Source of the DNA: Streptomyces roseolus
Lineage (GTDB): Bacteria; Actinomycetota; Actinomycetes; Streptomycetales; Streptomycetaceae
Assembly: GCF_014649855.1 (NCBI RefSeq)
Contig: NZ_BMTV01000024.1
Span: forward strand, 81,157 to 145,156
DNA: 64,000 nt
Direction: 5' to 3'
Of this stretch, positions 8,159 through 16,799 are shown piece after piece (position 1 is the stretch's first letter; the number at the start of each line of letters is the position of its first letter). The position numbers were made by a program, and so were the translations under genes. The notes below the pieces were generated by a model. The model did no database searches and was not told the origin of the DNA. It saw nothing but the letters and a program-made list of their open reading frames with translations.

Positions 8159-9433
8159 TCACCGCCGAGTGTGGGGGAGCGGACGTTGCAGCCCCGTTGC
8201 ACCGGCCGACAGTTCCGCCTCCAGCGCGTCCAGCCGGGCCCGTACGGGCGCCGCCTGCGCCGCCGGCACCGCCGCGCACAGCGCCCGCCACACCTCCAGG
8301 TCGTCCTCGCCCCACGCGCTGTGCGCCCAGTCCGCCAGCAGCAGCGGATCCGCCCGCGCCACCAGCGCCGCCCGCAGCCGGCCCGCCAGCCGCTCCCGCA
8401 GCCGTACGACCCCGGGCGCCGCCGACCCCGGCAGCAGCGGGCCCGCGTACTCCCCGGCGGCCGCCGCGACCGCCCCCGCGGCGAGGCGCCGGTCCACCAG
8501 CGCGAAGTCGGCGTCCACCGGTCCGGCCAGCCGGTACGGACGCGAGGCCAGCACCTCCGGCCCGAGCAGCGACCGCAGCCGGGACAGCTCCGCCCGCAGC
8601 GTCACCGGGGTGACCGACCCGTCCTCGTACAACAGGGACAGCAGCTCCTCCCCGCCCACCCCCTCCGGCCGGTGCGCCAGGACCACCACGATCTCGCTGT
8701 GCCGGCGGCTCAGCCGCAGCCGCCGCCCGTCCACCACGAGCAGCGCCTCGTCCCGGCCCAGCGCGGTCAACCGCGGCCGCCCCGGCGCCGGCTCCGGGGC
8801 GAGCAGCGCCAGCTGCGCCTCGGCCGCCCGCGCCACCGCCCGGACGAGCCCGAGACTGTGCGGATGGGCGAGCCCCGCGCCGCCGGTCAGGTCGACCGCG
8901 CCCAGCAGCCGCCCGTCGCGCGGATCGTGCAGCGGCGCCGCCGCGCACGTCCAGGCCCGCACCGGCGGCCGGAAGTGCTCCGCCGCCACCACCTGCACCG
9001 GCCGGCCGACGGCGAGCGCCGTCCCCGGCGCGTTCGTCCCCGCCGCCGTCTCCGCCCAGCCCGCACCGGCGACGAAGTTCATCCGCCGCGCCTGCCGCAG
9101 CGCCGCCGGATCCCCCTCCACCCACAGCAGCCGCCCGGCCGCGTCGCACACCGCGAGCAGATGCCCGCCGTCCCGGGCGTCCGCGCCGAGCAGCTCCCTG
9201 ATCACCGGCATCGCCGCCGCCAGCGGATGCCCCGCCCGGTACGCGGCCAGCTCCTCCTCGTCCAGCTCCGTCGGCGCCGCCCCCTCCCGGCTGACCCGCG
9301 CCCGCTCGGACCGCCGCCACGACTCCGCCACCACCGCCCGCGGTCCCGCGCCGGACCGCACGTTCCACCGCGTCGACGCCTCGCTCAAGTCGGCCTCCCC
9401 ATCGAGGACGTACGGCTCGCTCCAGGGGCACAT
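8159..9433 (-). CDS. GAF-domain transcriptional regulator (AcoR-like sensor part) of the aldehyde dehydrogenase
   Basis: 424 residues from ATG 9433 (no strong ribosome-binding site; a GTG about 18 bases upstream is possible). Residues 1-70 are an N-terminal helical part (TRWNVRSGAGPRAVVAESWRRS) typical of sigma54-type AcoR regulators. A GAF domain follows (LLAVCDAAGRLLWVEGD ... AGAGWAETAAGTNAPGTALA ... RPPVRAWTCAAAPLHDP). The C-terminal half carries a winged-helix-like segment (LRLSRRHSEIVVVLAHRPEGVGGEEL) but no AAA+ domain, as usual in actinobacteria, which lack sigma54. It likely senses an aldehyde- or acetoin-type signal and controls the gene just downstream. The effector is not predictable. 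Confidence 0.82.
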   Translation of the reverse strand: MCPWSEPYVLDGEADLSEASTRWNVRSGAGPRAVVAESWRRSERARVSREGAAPTELDEEELAAYRAGHPLAAAMPVIRELLGADARDGGHLLAVCDAAGRLLWVEGDPAALRQARRMNFVAGAGWAETAAGTNAPGTALAVGRPVQVVAAEHFRPPVRAWTCAAAPLHDPRDGRLLGAVDLTGGAGLAHPHSLGLVRAVARAAEAQLALLAPEPAPGRPRLTALGRDEALLVVDGRRLRLSRRHSEIVVVLAHRPEGVGGEELLSLLYEDGSVTPVTLRAELSRLRSLLGPEVLASRPYRLAGPVDADFALVDRRLAAGAVAAAAGEYAGPLLPGSAAPGVVRLRERLAGRLRAALVARADPLLLADWAHSAWGEDDLEVWRALCAAVPAAQAAPVRARLDALEAELSAGATGLQRPLPHTRR

Positions 9434-9630
9434 CGTCGTGCCCGCGCCGACCGTCGACAAGCACCGGAACGCGCCGTGCGGGCGCGGGGCCCCGGGGTCC
9501 CGCGGAAGCGGAGCGGGGCCCTCACCGAGCGCCGGGGGCCGGCGTGCGGCCCGCGTAACCCGTCCCGCCCGGAGGGCGTGATCGGCCGGAAACCGGATCT
9601 TCCTAACGTCTTGCCCATGGGAGAGTTCCC
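9434..9630. promoter_or_regulatory. Divergent promoter region, GAF regulator / nitrate reductase
   Basis: 197 bases between divergent starts. TAACGT at 9604-9609 is a plausible -10 for the nitrate reductase gene, placing transcription start near 9616 and a very short leader with GGGAGAG as ribosome-binding site. No -35 consensus is visible. GTAAC (9554) and GAAAC (9589) resemble half-sites of GlnR, the actinobacterial nitrogen regulator, but their spacing is wrong for a standard box. Confidence 0.4.
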
Positions 9631-12600
9631 ATGTCGGAGACGGTGTCGGTACCGGTGGGAGGGGTGCACGTGGGGTCGCCGGAAGCGGAGGACGGAACGG
9701 TGCGTACGGCCTGCTCGTACTGCGGGGTCGGATGCGGGATCGTCCTCGACGTCGTGACGGACCCCGCGACGGGGCGCCGCCGGGCCGTGAAGGCGTCCGG
9801 CGACAAGGCCCACCCCGCGAACGCCGGGCGGCTCTGTACCAAGGGGGCCACGAGCGCCGACATGCTCGCCGCCCCCGGGCGGGCCACCACGGCGCTCGTG
9901 CGGCCGGAGCGCGAGGCGGCACCGGTCGCCACCGACGTCGACACCGCCGTCGCCGACGTGGCCCGCCGCCTCCGCGCCCTCCTCGACGAACACGGCCCCG
10001 ACGCCCTCGCGTTCTACGTTTCCGGCCAGATGTCCCTGGAAGCCCAGTACTTGGCCAACAAGCTCGCCAAGGGCTTCGTGCGGACCCCCCAGATCGAGTC
10101 CAACTCCCGGCTCTGCATGGCCTCCGCCGGAACCGGCTACAAGCTGTCGCTCGGCGCCGACGGCCCGCCCGGCTCGTACGACGACTTCGACCACGCCGAC
10201 GTCTTCCTCGTGATCGGCTCCAACATGGCGGACTGCCATCCGATCCTCTTCCTCAGGATGATGGACCGGATCAGGACGGCCGGGGCGAAACTGATCGTCG
10301 TCGACCCCCGCCGCAACGCCACCGCCGACAAGGCCGACCTCTTCCTCCAGATCCGGCCCGGCACCGATCTCGCCCTGCTCAACGGCCTGTTGCACCTCCT
10401 CGCCGAGGACGGCCGGCTCGACGAGGAGTTCATCGCCGCGCACACCGGGGGCTGGGACGCCATGCCCGCCTTCCTCGCCGACTACCCGCCCGCGCGGGTC
10501 GCCGAGCTCACCGGCATCCCGGAGGACGACATCCGGCGCGCCGCCCGCTGGATCGGCGAGGCCGGCGCCTGGACGAGCTGCTGGACCATGGGGCTCAACC
10601 AGTCCACCCGCGGCACCTGGAACACCAACGCGCTCGTCAACCTCCACCTCGCCACCGGCGCGATCTGCCGACCCGGCGCGGGCCCCTTCTCCCTCACCGG
10701 CCAGCCCAACGCCATGGGCGGACGGGAGATGGGCTACATGGGCCCCGGCCTGCCCGGGCAGCGGTCGGTGCTCGTCCCCGCCGACCGCGCCTTCACCGAG
10801 GACCTGTGGGGCATACCGGCGGGTTCGCTCCGCGAGGACGCCGGACGCGGCACGGTCGAGATGTTCGAACGGATGGCGGCCGGCGACATCAAGGCCTGCT
10901 GGATCATCTGCACCAACCCGGTCGCCTCCGTCGCCAACCGCAAGACCGTCATCGCCGCCCTCGAAGCGGCCGAACTCGTCGTCACCCAGGACGTGTTCGC
11001 CGACACCGAGACGAACGCGTACGCCGACGTCGTCCTCCCCGCCACCCTGTGGGCCGAGTCCGACGGCGTCATGGTCAACTCCGAACGGAACCTCACCCTC
11101 GTCCGGGGCGTCGTCGACCCGCCCGGCCAGGCCCTCCCCGACTGGCAGCTCATCGCCCACGTCGCCCGCGCCATGGGGTTCGCCGAGGCGTTCACGTACA
11201 CCTCCGCCGAGGAGGTCTTCGAGGAGCTCAAGCAGGCCTGGAACCCGCAGACCGGCTGGGACCTGCGCGGCGTCACGTACGAGCGGCTGCGCGCCACCCC
11301 CGTGCAGTGGCCCGCCCCCCGCGCCGAAGGCCCCGCCCGCAACCCGATCCGCTACCTCAACGACGGCGTCAGCCAGACCCTGCTGGAGCGCCCGGACGGC
11401 ACCCGCCCCCACCTCGCCTTCCCGACGCCCGACGGCCGGGCCCGCTTCTTCGCCCGGCCGTACCTCCCGGCCGCCGAACTCCCCGACGAAGACTATCCGT
11501 TCGTCCTCAACACCGGTCGGCTCCCGCACCAGTGGCACACCCTCACCAAGACCGGCAAGGTCGCCAAGCTGACCAAGCTGAACCCCGGACCGTTCGTCGA
11601 GGTCCACCCCGACGACGCGGCGGCCCTCGGCGTCCACGAGGGCGACCACCTGGAGATGGCCTCCCGGCGCGGCCGCGCCGTCCTGCCCGCCGTGGTGACC
11701 GACCGCGTCCTGCCGGGCACCTGCTTCGCCCCCTTCCACTGGAACGACCTCTTCGGCGAGTACCTGAGCGTCAACGCCGTCACCAACGACGCCGTCGACC
11801 CCCTCTCCTTCCAGCCCGAGTTCAAGGTGTGCGCCGTGAGCCTGACGAGGACGGCGGCGCCGGTGCCGGTCCCGGCGCCGACCGCGGGATCCGCCACCGA
11901 GCCCGCCGCGGAGGCGGACCCCGGCACCGGGCCCGCGGCGACGGCCCTCGCCGCCCTGTTCGGCGTCGCGGAGCTCGTACCGCCGCCGCTCACCGAACCG
12001 GAGCGCCGCTACCTCGCCGGATACCTCTCCGGGCTCGCCGCCGCCCCCGCCGACGGTCAGGTCCCGGTCCTGCCCGCCACCGCCCCCTTCAGCCCCGACC
12101 ACGGCCTCTGGGTCGACGGGGTCCTCGCCGGGATGTTCTCCCGGACCCCGGCGGACGCGTCCGCGCCGCTCCCGGCGCGGGCTTCCATCGCCCCGGCGGC
12201 CTCGGAGGACCACCCCCGGCGGCCGGCCCCCTCCACCCGCCGGCTCCTGATCCTCTGGGCCTCGCAGACGGGCACCGCCGAGGAGTTCGCCGCGACGGCC
12301 GCCGGCCGGCTCGCCGACGCCGGTCACCGGCCGGAGCTCCTCCCGATGGAGAGCGCCGACCTCGCGGAGCTCGGCGCCGACACGGATCTGCTGGTGGTGG
12401 CCAGCACCTTCGGGGACGGCGACGCCCCCGACAACGGCGCCGCCTTCTGGGCGGCCCTGAACGCGCCCGGCGCCCCGCGCCTCGACGGCCTGCGCTACTC
12501 CGTGCTCGCCTTCGGGGACTCCGCGTACGACGACTTCTGCGGCCACGGCCGACGGCTGGACGAGCGCCTGGCGGAACTCGGCGCGGGCCGCCTCCTCCCC

Positions 12601-13899
12601 CGTACCGACTGCGAACCCGACCACGAGGAGACCTCCGGAGCCTGGCTCACGGCCCTCCTGCCGCTGCTGCCCACCGAGGCGGCGGAAGCCTGCGCACCGA
12701 TACCCGTCGAGCGGCCCCGCACCGTCCCCGTGCCGGCCTCCGCCGCGCGCACCGACCCCCCGGCGTACTCGAAGTCCTCGCCGTTCGCGACGCTCCTCGT
12801 CGGCAACCGGCTGCTGAGCCTGCCCGGTTCGCAGAAGGAGGTGCGCCGCTTCACCTTCGACACCCGGGGCGGCGAGCTGGCGTACGAGGCGGGCGACGCC
12901 CTCGGCGTCTGGCCGGCCAACAGCGGGGAACTGGTCGCGGAGTGGCTGGCCCTCACGGGCCTCGACCCCGCCGAACCCGTGACCACGGGCACCGGCACGG
13001 GAGCGGAGGCGGACACCCTGCCCCTCGCCGAAGCGCTGCGGACCCGTCTCGACATCACCCGCATCACCCCGGACCTGCTCAGGTTCGTCGCCGAGCGCAC
13101 CGGGAGCCAGGAGCTCAGGCGGCTGCTCCGCCCCGGCCACAAGGACGAACTCGCGAAGTGGAGCTGGGGACTCCAGGCCCCCGACCTCCTCGCCGCCCAC
13201 CCGGTCCGCGCCTCGGCCGCCGAGTGGGCGGGGGTCCTCAAACGGCTCCAGCCGCGCCTGTACTCGATCTCCTCCAGCCCCCTCGCGCAGCCGGGCGAGG
13301 TCAGCCTCACCGTCTCCGTCGTCCGCTACGCCAACGGCCGGGGCCGGGAGCGCACGGGAGTCTGCTCCGCGTATCTCGCCGACCACGCCGACGACGGCCC
13401 GGTGCAGGTCTTCGTGCAGCGCTCCCCGCACTTCCGCCCGCCCGCCGACCCCGCCGCCCCGCTCGTCATGGTCGGCCCGGGCACGGGCGTGGCCCCCTTC
13501 GCCGGCTTCCTGGAGGACCGCCTCGCCCGCGGCCACAAGGGCCGCAACTGGCTCTTCTTCGGCGAACAGCGCGAGGCCACCGACTTCTACTACCGGGAGG
13601 ACCTCGAAGCCCACCTGGCGAGCGGCCACCTGGACCGCCTCGACACCGCCTTCTCCCGCGACCAGCGCGCCAAGGTCTACGTCCAGGACCGCATGCGCGA
13701 GCACGGCGCCGCCCTGTGGTCCTGGCTCCAGGACGGCGCCCACGTCGCCGTCTGCGGCGACGCCGCCCGCATGGCGAAGGACGTCGACCGCGCCCTCCGG
13801 GAGGTCGTCGCCCGCCACGGGCGGATGACCGAGGAGGAGGCGGCCGCGTACGTGAAGCAGCTGGCGGCGGAGAAGCGCTACGTCCGCGATGTCTACTGA
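9631..13899 (+). CDS. Bifunctional assimilatory nitrate reductase / sulfite-reductase-type diflavin reductase fusion
   Basis: 1422 residues. The first ~740 residues are a molybdopterin nitrate reductase: a [4Fe-4S] site (Cys28, 31, 35, 69 in CSYCGVGCG...RLCTKG), a putative Mo-ligand Cys162 (NSRLCMASAG), and a C-terminal pterin-binding barrel (FVLNTGRLPHQWHTLTKTGK). After an Ala/Pro-rich linker come a flavodoxin-like FMN domain (LWASQTGTAEEF near 875), a CysJ-type FAD domain (RLYSISSSP) and an NADPH domain (GPGTGVAPFAGF near 1282), ending YVRDVY as CysJ does. NADPH electrons can thus pass FAD-FMN-FeS-Mo to nitrate within one chain, giving nitrite for ammonium assimilation in the cytoplasm. The start at 9631 has a GGGAGAG site. 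No separate ferredoxin or reductase gene is nearby, as expected. Confidence 0.93.
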   Translation: MSETVSVPVGGVHVGSPEAEDGTVRTACSYCGVGCGIVLDVVTDPATGRRRAVKASGDKAHPANAGRLCTKGATSADMLAAPGRATTALVRPEREAAPVATDVDTAVADVARRLRALLDEHGPDALAFYVSGQMSLEAQYLANKLAKGFVRTPQIESNSRLCMASAGTGYKLSLGADGPPGSYDDFDHADVFLVIGSNMADCHPILFLRMMDRIRTAGAKLIVVDPRRNATADKADLFLQIRPGTDLALLNGLLHLLAEDGRLDEEFIAAHTGGWDAMPAFLADYPPARVAELTGIPEDDIRRAARWIGEAGAWTSCWTMGLNQSTRGTWNTNALVNLHLATGAICRPGAGPFSLTGQPNAMGGREMGYMGPGLPGQRSVLVPADRAFTEDLWGIPAGSLREDAGRGTVEMFERMAAGDIKACWIICTNPVASVANRKTVIAALEAAELVVTQDVFADTETNAYADVVLPATLWAESDGVMVNSERNLTLVRGVVDPPGQALPDWQLIAHVARAMGFAEAFTYTSAEEVFEELKQAWNPQTGWDLRGVTYERLRATPVQWPAPRAEGPARNPIRYLNDGVSQTLLERPDGTRPHLAFPTPDGRARFFARPYLPAAELPDEDYPFVLNTGRLPHQWHTLTKTGKVAKLTKLNPGPFVEVHPDDAAALGVHEGDHLEMASRRGRAVLPAVVTDRVLPGTCFAPFHWNDLFGEYLSVNAVTNDAVDPLSFQPEFKVCAVSLTRTAAPVPVPAPTAGSATEPAAEADPGTGPAATALAALFGVAELVPPPLTEPERRYLAGYLSGLAAAPADGQVPVLPATAPFSPDHGLWVDGVLAGMFSRTPADASAPLPARASIAPAASEDHPRRPAPSTRRLLILWASQTGTAEEFAATAAGRLADAGHRPELLPMESADLAELGADTDLLVVASTFGDGDAPDNGAAFWAALNAPGAPRLDGLRYSVLAFGDSAYDDFCGHGRRLDERLAELGAGRLLPRTDCEPDHEETSGAWLTALLPLLPTEAAEACAPIPVERPRTVPVPASAARTDPPAYSKSSPFATLLVGNRLLSLPGSQKEVRRFTFDTRGGELAYEAGDALGVWPANSGELVAEWLALTGLDPAEPVTTGTGTGAEADTLPLAEALRTRLDITRITPDLLRFVAERTGSQELRRLLRPGHKDELAKWSWGLQAPDLLAAHPVRASAAEWAGVLKRLQPRLYSISSSPLAQPGEVSLTVSVVRYANGRGRERTGVCSAYLADHADDGPVQVFVQRSPHFRPPADPAAPLVMVGPGTGVAPFAGFLEDRLARGHKGRNWLFFGEQREATDFYYREDLEAHLASGHLDRLDTAFSRDQRAKVYVQDRMREHGAALWSWLQDGAHVAVCGDAARMAKDVDRALREVVARHGRMTEEEAAAYVKQLAAEKRYVRDVY

Positions 13900-14020
13900 C
13901 CCGCGCCCGTCGACATCGCGGACGGCGATTCAGGGGCAGCCGACGCGCGCCTCCTGGACGGCCGGGCTCCGCCCCGAGGGGGCAAGGGCTCGACGGGCGG
14001 ACGGTCGAGGTCGCCTGCGG

Positions 14021-14045
14021 GGCGCCCCCGTCGGGCGGGGGCGCC
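14021..14045 (+). terminator. GC-rich hairpin downstream of nitrate reductase
   Basis: Perfect 10-base stem (GGCGCCCCCG / CGGGGGCGCC) with a 5-base loop, 122 bases after the nitrate reductase stop codon. There is no T-run, which is usual for Streptomyces terminators. Confidence 0.55.
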
Positions 14046-14059
14046 GTGAGGCGGGCGGG

Positions 14060-14174
14060 CGTCGCCCCCGGCCGCGGGGGTGTCGCCCTCCATCCGGTGG
14101 ATCTCGCCCTTCGCCCGGCGGATGTCGTCCTCTGCCCGGGAGGTATCGCCCTCCGGCCGGCGGGTGTCGCCCGC
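14060..14174. repeat. Degenerate 21-base tandem repeat
   Basis: Five consecutive 21-base units, starting at 14060, 14081, 14102, 14123 and 14144, plus a partial sixth, share the pattern xGTCGCCCTCxGCCCGGCGGx. Because 21 is a multiple of 3, the minus strand reads a 7-residue repeat (GDTRRPE GDTSRAE DDIRRAK-like). I see no start or family supporting a real gene there. It fills most of the 560-base gap between nitrate reductase and the ion channel. Confidence 0.7.
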
Positions 14175-14459
14175 ACGGAGTCGGAGTCCGTGCCGGGGGA
14201 GCCCGCGCCGGGGGACCGGAGTTAACGATCTTGGGCGGGGCCGGTCACGGACCCGGCGGCCCGGAGGGGACCCAATGCGCGGTCTTTCCCCGCAGCGGAT
14301 GAATCGTTCAGCCATTTCGCGCCCATCCCGCAGCCCGACGTGTTCCCGGCCCGTTAGGACAGCAGGAAACCCACTCCCTCGGCTCCCCTCCCACCCCCGT
14401 ATCCCGTCGCGCGCCCGCACCCGAGCCAGTGCCCGGCGCAAGCGCCCCCGGAGACCCTC

Positions 14460-15407
14460 ATGACCACCGCCCCGGCTCCCACCCGGGTCCGGATCGCGGC
14501 AGCATGCCGCGCCGTGACCGAGGCCCCCGCCTTCTCCTTCGTCGTCCTGGCCGTGATCCTCCTCAACGCCGTCCTCCTCGGCGCCGAGACCTACCGCGGC
14601 TTCGTCAGCGAGCACGCGGCCCGACTGCACGGGGCCGAACTCGCCTGTCTCGCCTTCTTCACGCTGGAGATGGTGCTGCGCGTCGGCGCCCACGCCGACC
14701 GGCCCAAGGAGTTCTGGCGGGACGGCTGGAACGTCTTCGACCTGATCGTCGTCGCGTGCGCCTACATCCCCTTCGTGCGCGAGAACTCCACCGTCCTCCG
14801 GCTGCTCCGGCTGGTACGCGTCCTCCGCACGGCCCGGTTCTTTCCCCAGCTGCGCGTCCTCTTCATCGCGGTCTCGCGCAGCCTGCCCGGCACCGTCAGC
14901 TTCCTCTTCGTCGGCGCCGTCATCCTCTACGTCTACGCCATGATCGGCTGGGTCTGCTTCGGTTCCCACGACCCCGCCCACTTCGGCTCCCTGGGCCGCG
15001 CCCTGCTCACCCTCTTCCTGCTCATGACCCTGGAGGGCCTCCAGGACGCCATCTACAACGGCCTGGCCGTCTCGCGGCTGAGCCTCCTCTACTACGGCTC
15101 GTACGTCCTGCTCGCCTCGTTCGTCCTGGTCAACGTCCTCATCGGGGTGGTCCTGAACAGCCTGGACGAGGCGCGCGAACTCGACAGGGCCGCACTGGAC
15201 GCCGACGGCCGGAACTCCCGCGGCGGCGCGGCCGAGAAGGAGGGCGTGAGTGCGAGCGCGACGGCCCCCGGGGAGCCGCGTCCCGCGGACCTGGCGGAGC
15301 GCATCGCCGAGATGCGGCAGAGCCTCGACCTCCTCGAACGGTCCCTGGCCGCCACGCACCGGCCCGCCGCCGTCGGCGACAAGGACCGCATGGCGACGAT
15401 CGCCTGA
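14460..15407 (+). CDS. Voltage-gated ion channel, NavBac-like, with C-terminal coiled coil
   Basis: 315 residues. Six membrane segments fit one ion-transport domain. S4 is clear at about 117-137 (RLLRLVRVLRTARFFPQLRVL), with positive residues every third position. After the S5 segment (VSFLFVGAVILYVYAMIGWVCFG) comes the pore loop with TLEGLQD near residue 190, comparable to the TLESW filter of bacterial sodium channels, then S6 (YVLLASFVLVNVLIGVVLNSL). The tail has a predicted coiled coil (LAERIAEMRQSLDLLERSLA) that would hold a homotetramer. Glu in the filter suggests Na+ or Ca2+; the Gly replacing Ser after it is unusual and could alter selectivity. GGAGA lies upstream of the ATG. Confidence 0.87.
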   Translation: MTTAPAPTRVRIAAACRAVTEAPAFSFVVLAVILLNAVLLGAETYRGFVSEHAARLHGAELACLAFFTLEMVLRVGAHADRPKEFWRDGWNVFDLIVVACAYIPFVRENSTVLRLLRLVRVLRTARFFPQLRVLFIAVSRSLPGTVSFLFVGAVILYVYAMIGWVCFGSHDPAHFGSLGRALLTLFLLMTLEGLQDAIYNGLAVSRLSLLYYGSYVLLASFVLVNVLIGVVLNSLDEARELDRAALDADGRNSRGGAAEKEGVSASATAPGEPRPADLAERIAEMRQSLDLLERSLAATHRPAAVGDKDRMATIA

Positions 15408-15447
15408 CCGGGCCGTTTCCCCTCCGGCCTTCTCTATCTCCAACTTC

Positions 15448-15464
15448 CATTGTCATTAGAATGG
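15448..15464 (+). promoter_or_regulatory. Promoter/operator motif of the Cys-rich regulator; leaderless start
   Basis: CATTGTCATTAGAATGG contains TAGAAT (15457-15462), a good -10, exactly 7 bases before the ATG at 15469, so the transcript probably begins at the start codon. A related 17-mer, matching 13 of 17, recurs at 16201-16217. Confidence 0.55.
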
Positions 15465-15468
15465 CCGG

Positions 15469-16206
15469 ATGGAGGACATCGAAGCAATCGCGGCGCTGCA
15501 GGATCCGGTACGCCGTCGCCTGTACGAGTACGTGGCGGCGCAGGGCCGTGACGTCGGGCGCAACGAGGCCGCGGAGGCGGCGGGCGTGGCGCGCACGCTC
15601 GCCGCGCACCATCTGGACCGCCTGACGGAGGCGGGGCTGCTGGAGAGCGGCAGCCGCCGCCTCACGGGCCGTTCGGGCCCCGGAGCGGGCCGCCCCGCCA
15701 AGGTCTACCGGAGGGCGCCCGGCGAGCGCTCGGTCTCGCTGCCCGCCCGCGACTACCGCACCGCCGCCGAACTGCTCGCCGAGGCCGCCGAACTGGCCGG
15801 CCTGGACGCCGGTCTCTGCGCGGCGGCCCGCCGCCGGGGCGAGGCCCTGCGCGAGACGGCCGGGCCGTGCGGAAGCCTCGAGGACGCCATGGAGCTGCTG
15901 GCGGCCCGGGGTTACGAGCCGCGCCTCGAAGGCGGCGACGCCGACGCGGGTTCCGGTGATGGCTCCGCCGCCGATGTCACCGCCACCGGCGGCGCCGCCG
16001 GTACCACGTCCACCGCCCCCGTCATCCGCATGCGCAACTGCCCCTTCCACGCCGTCGCCGAGCGGTTCCCGCCGCTCGTCTGCGGCATGAACCTGGCCCT
16101 CCTGGAGGGGCTGTTGGGTGGGTCGGACGCGCTCCGCGCCCGGATGGACGCCAGGCCGGGGGAGTGCTGCGTCGTGATCGAACCTTCTAAAAACAACGAT
16201 CATTGA
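15469..16206 (+). CDS. ArsR/DeoR-type HTH regulator with C-terminal cysteine motif (SufR-like)
   Basis: 245 residues. The N-terminal winged helix (DPVRRRLYEYVAAQGRDVGRNEAAEAAGVARTLAAHHLDRLTEAGLLE) binds DNA. The C-terminal half has cysteines in the order NCPFH (about 190), VCGMN (about 204) and ECC (about 233-234), the arrangement of SufR-type regulators that carry an Fe-S cluster and control iron-sulfur or stress genes. A Gly/Ala/Asp/Thr-rich linker (about 155-180) is inserted between the parts. It is probably a redox or metal-responsive repressor of itself and the DUF3291 gene downstream, since both promoters carry the same motif. No suf genes are in the window, so the target process is open. 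Confidence 0.75.
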   Translation: MEDIEAIAALQDPVRRRLYEYVAAQGRDVGRNEAAEAAGVARTLAAHHLDRLTEAGLLESGSRRLTGRSGPGAGRPAKVYRRAPGERSVSLPARDYRTAAELLAEAAELAGLDAGLCAAARRRGEALRETAGPCGSLEDAMELLAARGYEPRLEGGDADAGSGDGSAADVTATGGAAGTTSTAPVIRMRNCPFHAVAERFPPLVCGMNLALLEGLLGGSDALRARMDARPGECCVVIEPSKNNDH

Positions 16207-16217
16207 CATAGAAATGG
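16201..16217 (+). promoter_or_regulatory. Promoter/operator motif before the DUF3291 gene
   Basis: CATTGACATAGAAATGG overlaps the stop codon of the regulator gene. It matches the motif before that gene (15448-15464) at 13 of 17 positions; TAGAAA at 16209-16214 may act as -10. The shared motif suggests joint control by the intervening regulator. Confidence 0.5.
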
Positions 16218-16238
16218 GCGCCGTGCTGGGATGAGGCC

Positions 16239-16799
16239 ATGACCGCATCCCCGCACCCGCCCGCCGGTGCCCACCACCTCGCCCAGCTCAACGTGGCCAC
16301 GCTCCTCCACCCCCTCGACGATCCCCGCATGGCCCCGTTCGTCGAGATGCTCGAACCGGTCAACACCGCCGCCGACGGCGCGCCCGGCTTCGTCTGGCGG
16401 TTCGTGGAGGAGGGGACGGCCGACGCCACCGGCGCGCGTCCCGCGGGCGAGGACGTCATCGTGAACCTCACCGTCTGGGAGACCCGGGAAGCCCTGTGGG
16501 ACTTCACCTACCGCAGCGGGCACCTGGAAGTGATGCGGCAGCGCCGCGCGTGGTTCGCGCGGCACGTCGAGGCCCACCTGGTCCTCTGGTGGGTCCCCGC
16601 CGGCCACCGCCCGACCACGGAGGAGGCCTTGGAGCGCCTGGCGGAGCTGCGCGCCCACGGCCCTTCCCCCCGTGCCTTCACCTTCGCCTCCGCCTACACC
16701 GCCGTCGAGGCGGAGGCGTCCGCGGCGCACTCCACGCCCCTCCGCGCGGAGGCCCCGGGTGCGGGGCCTCGCCGCGGCGGTGACGTCAACGGGTCGTGA
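16239..16799 (+). CDS. DUF3291 domain protein
   Basis: 186 residues. The body (HLAQLNVATLLHPLDDPRMAPFVEMLEPVN ... APGFVWRF ... VIVNLTVWETREALWDFTYRS ... VLWWVPAGHRPTTEEALERL) matches the DUF3291 family, small dimeric alpha/beta-barrel proteins related to heme-degrading or antibiotic-biosynthesis monooxygenases; no enzymatic activity is established for this family. It follows the Cys-rich regulator by 33 bases and shares its promoter motif, so a role in the same stress response is plausible. Its 3' end overlaps the convergent PQQ-propeller gene by 14 bases. Confidence 0.82.
   Translation: MTASPHPPAGAHHLAQLNVATLLHPLDDPRMAPFVEMLEPVNTAADGAPGFVWRFVEEGTADATGARPAGEDVIVNLTVWETREALWDFTYRSGHLEVMRQRRAWFARHVEAHLVLWWVPAGHRPTTEEALERLAELRAHGPSPRAFTFASAYTAVEAEASAAHSTPLRAEAPGAGPRRGGDVNGS

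Noticed and set aside
9554..9593. GlnR box before the nitrate reductase
   Set aside because: GTAAC and GAAAC half-sites are present, but spaced about 30 bases apart and not 6, so not a standard GlnR site.
9385..13818. Very long open frames on the minus strand and in the second plus frame over the nitrate reductase gene
   Set aside because: They are shadows caused by high third-position GC of the real gene; they lack domains and have Arg/Gly/Val-rich composition.
13893..15443. Long minus-strand open frame antisense to the ion channel
   Set aside because: No family resemblance; it lies across a clear channel gene with proper start and motifs. Only its 7-residue repeat part is kept, as a DNA repeat.
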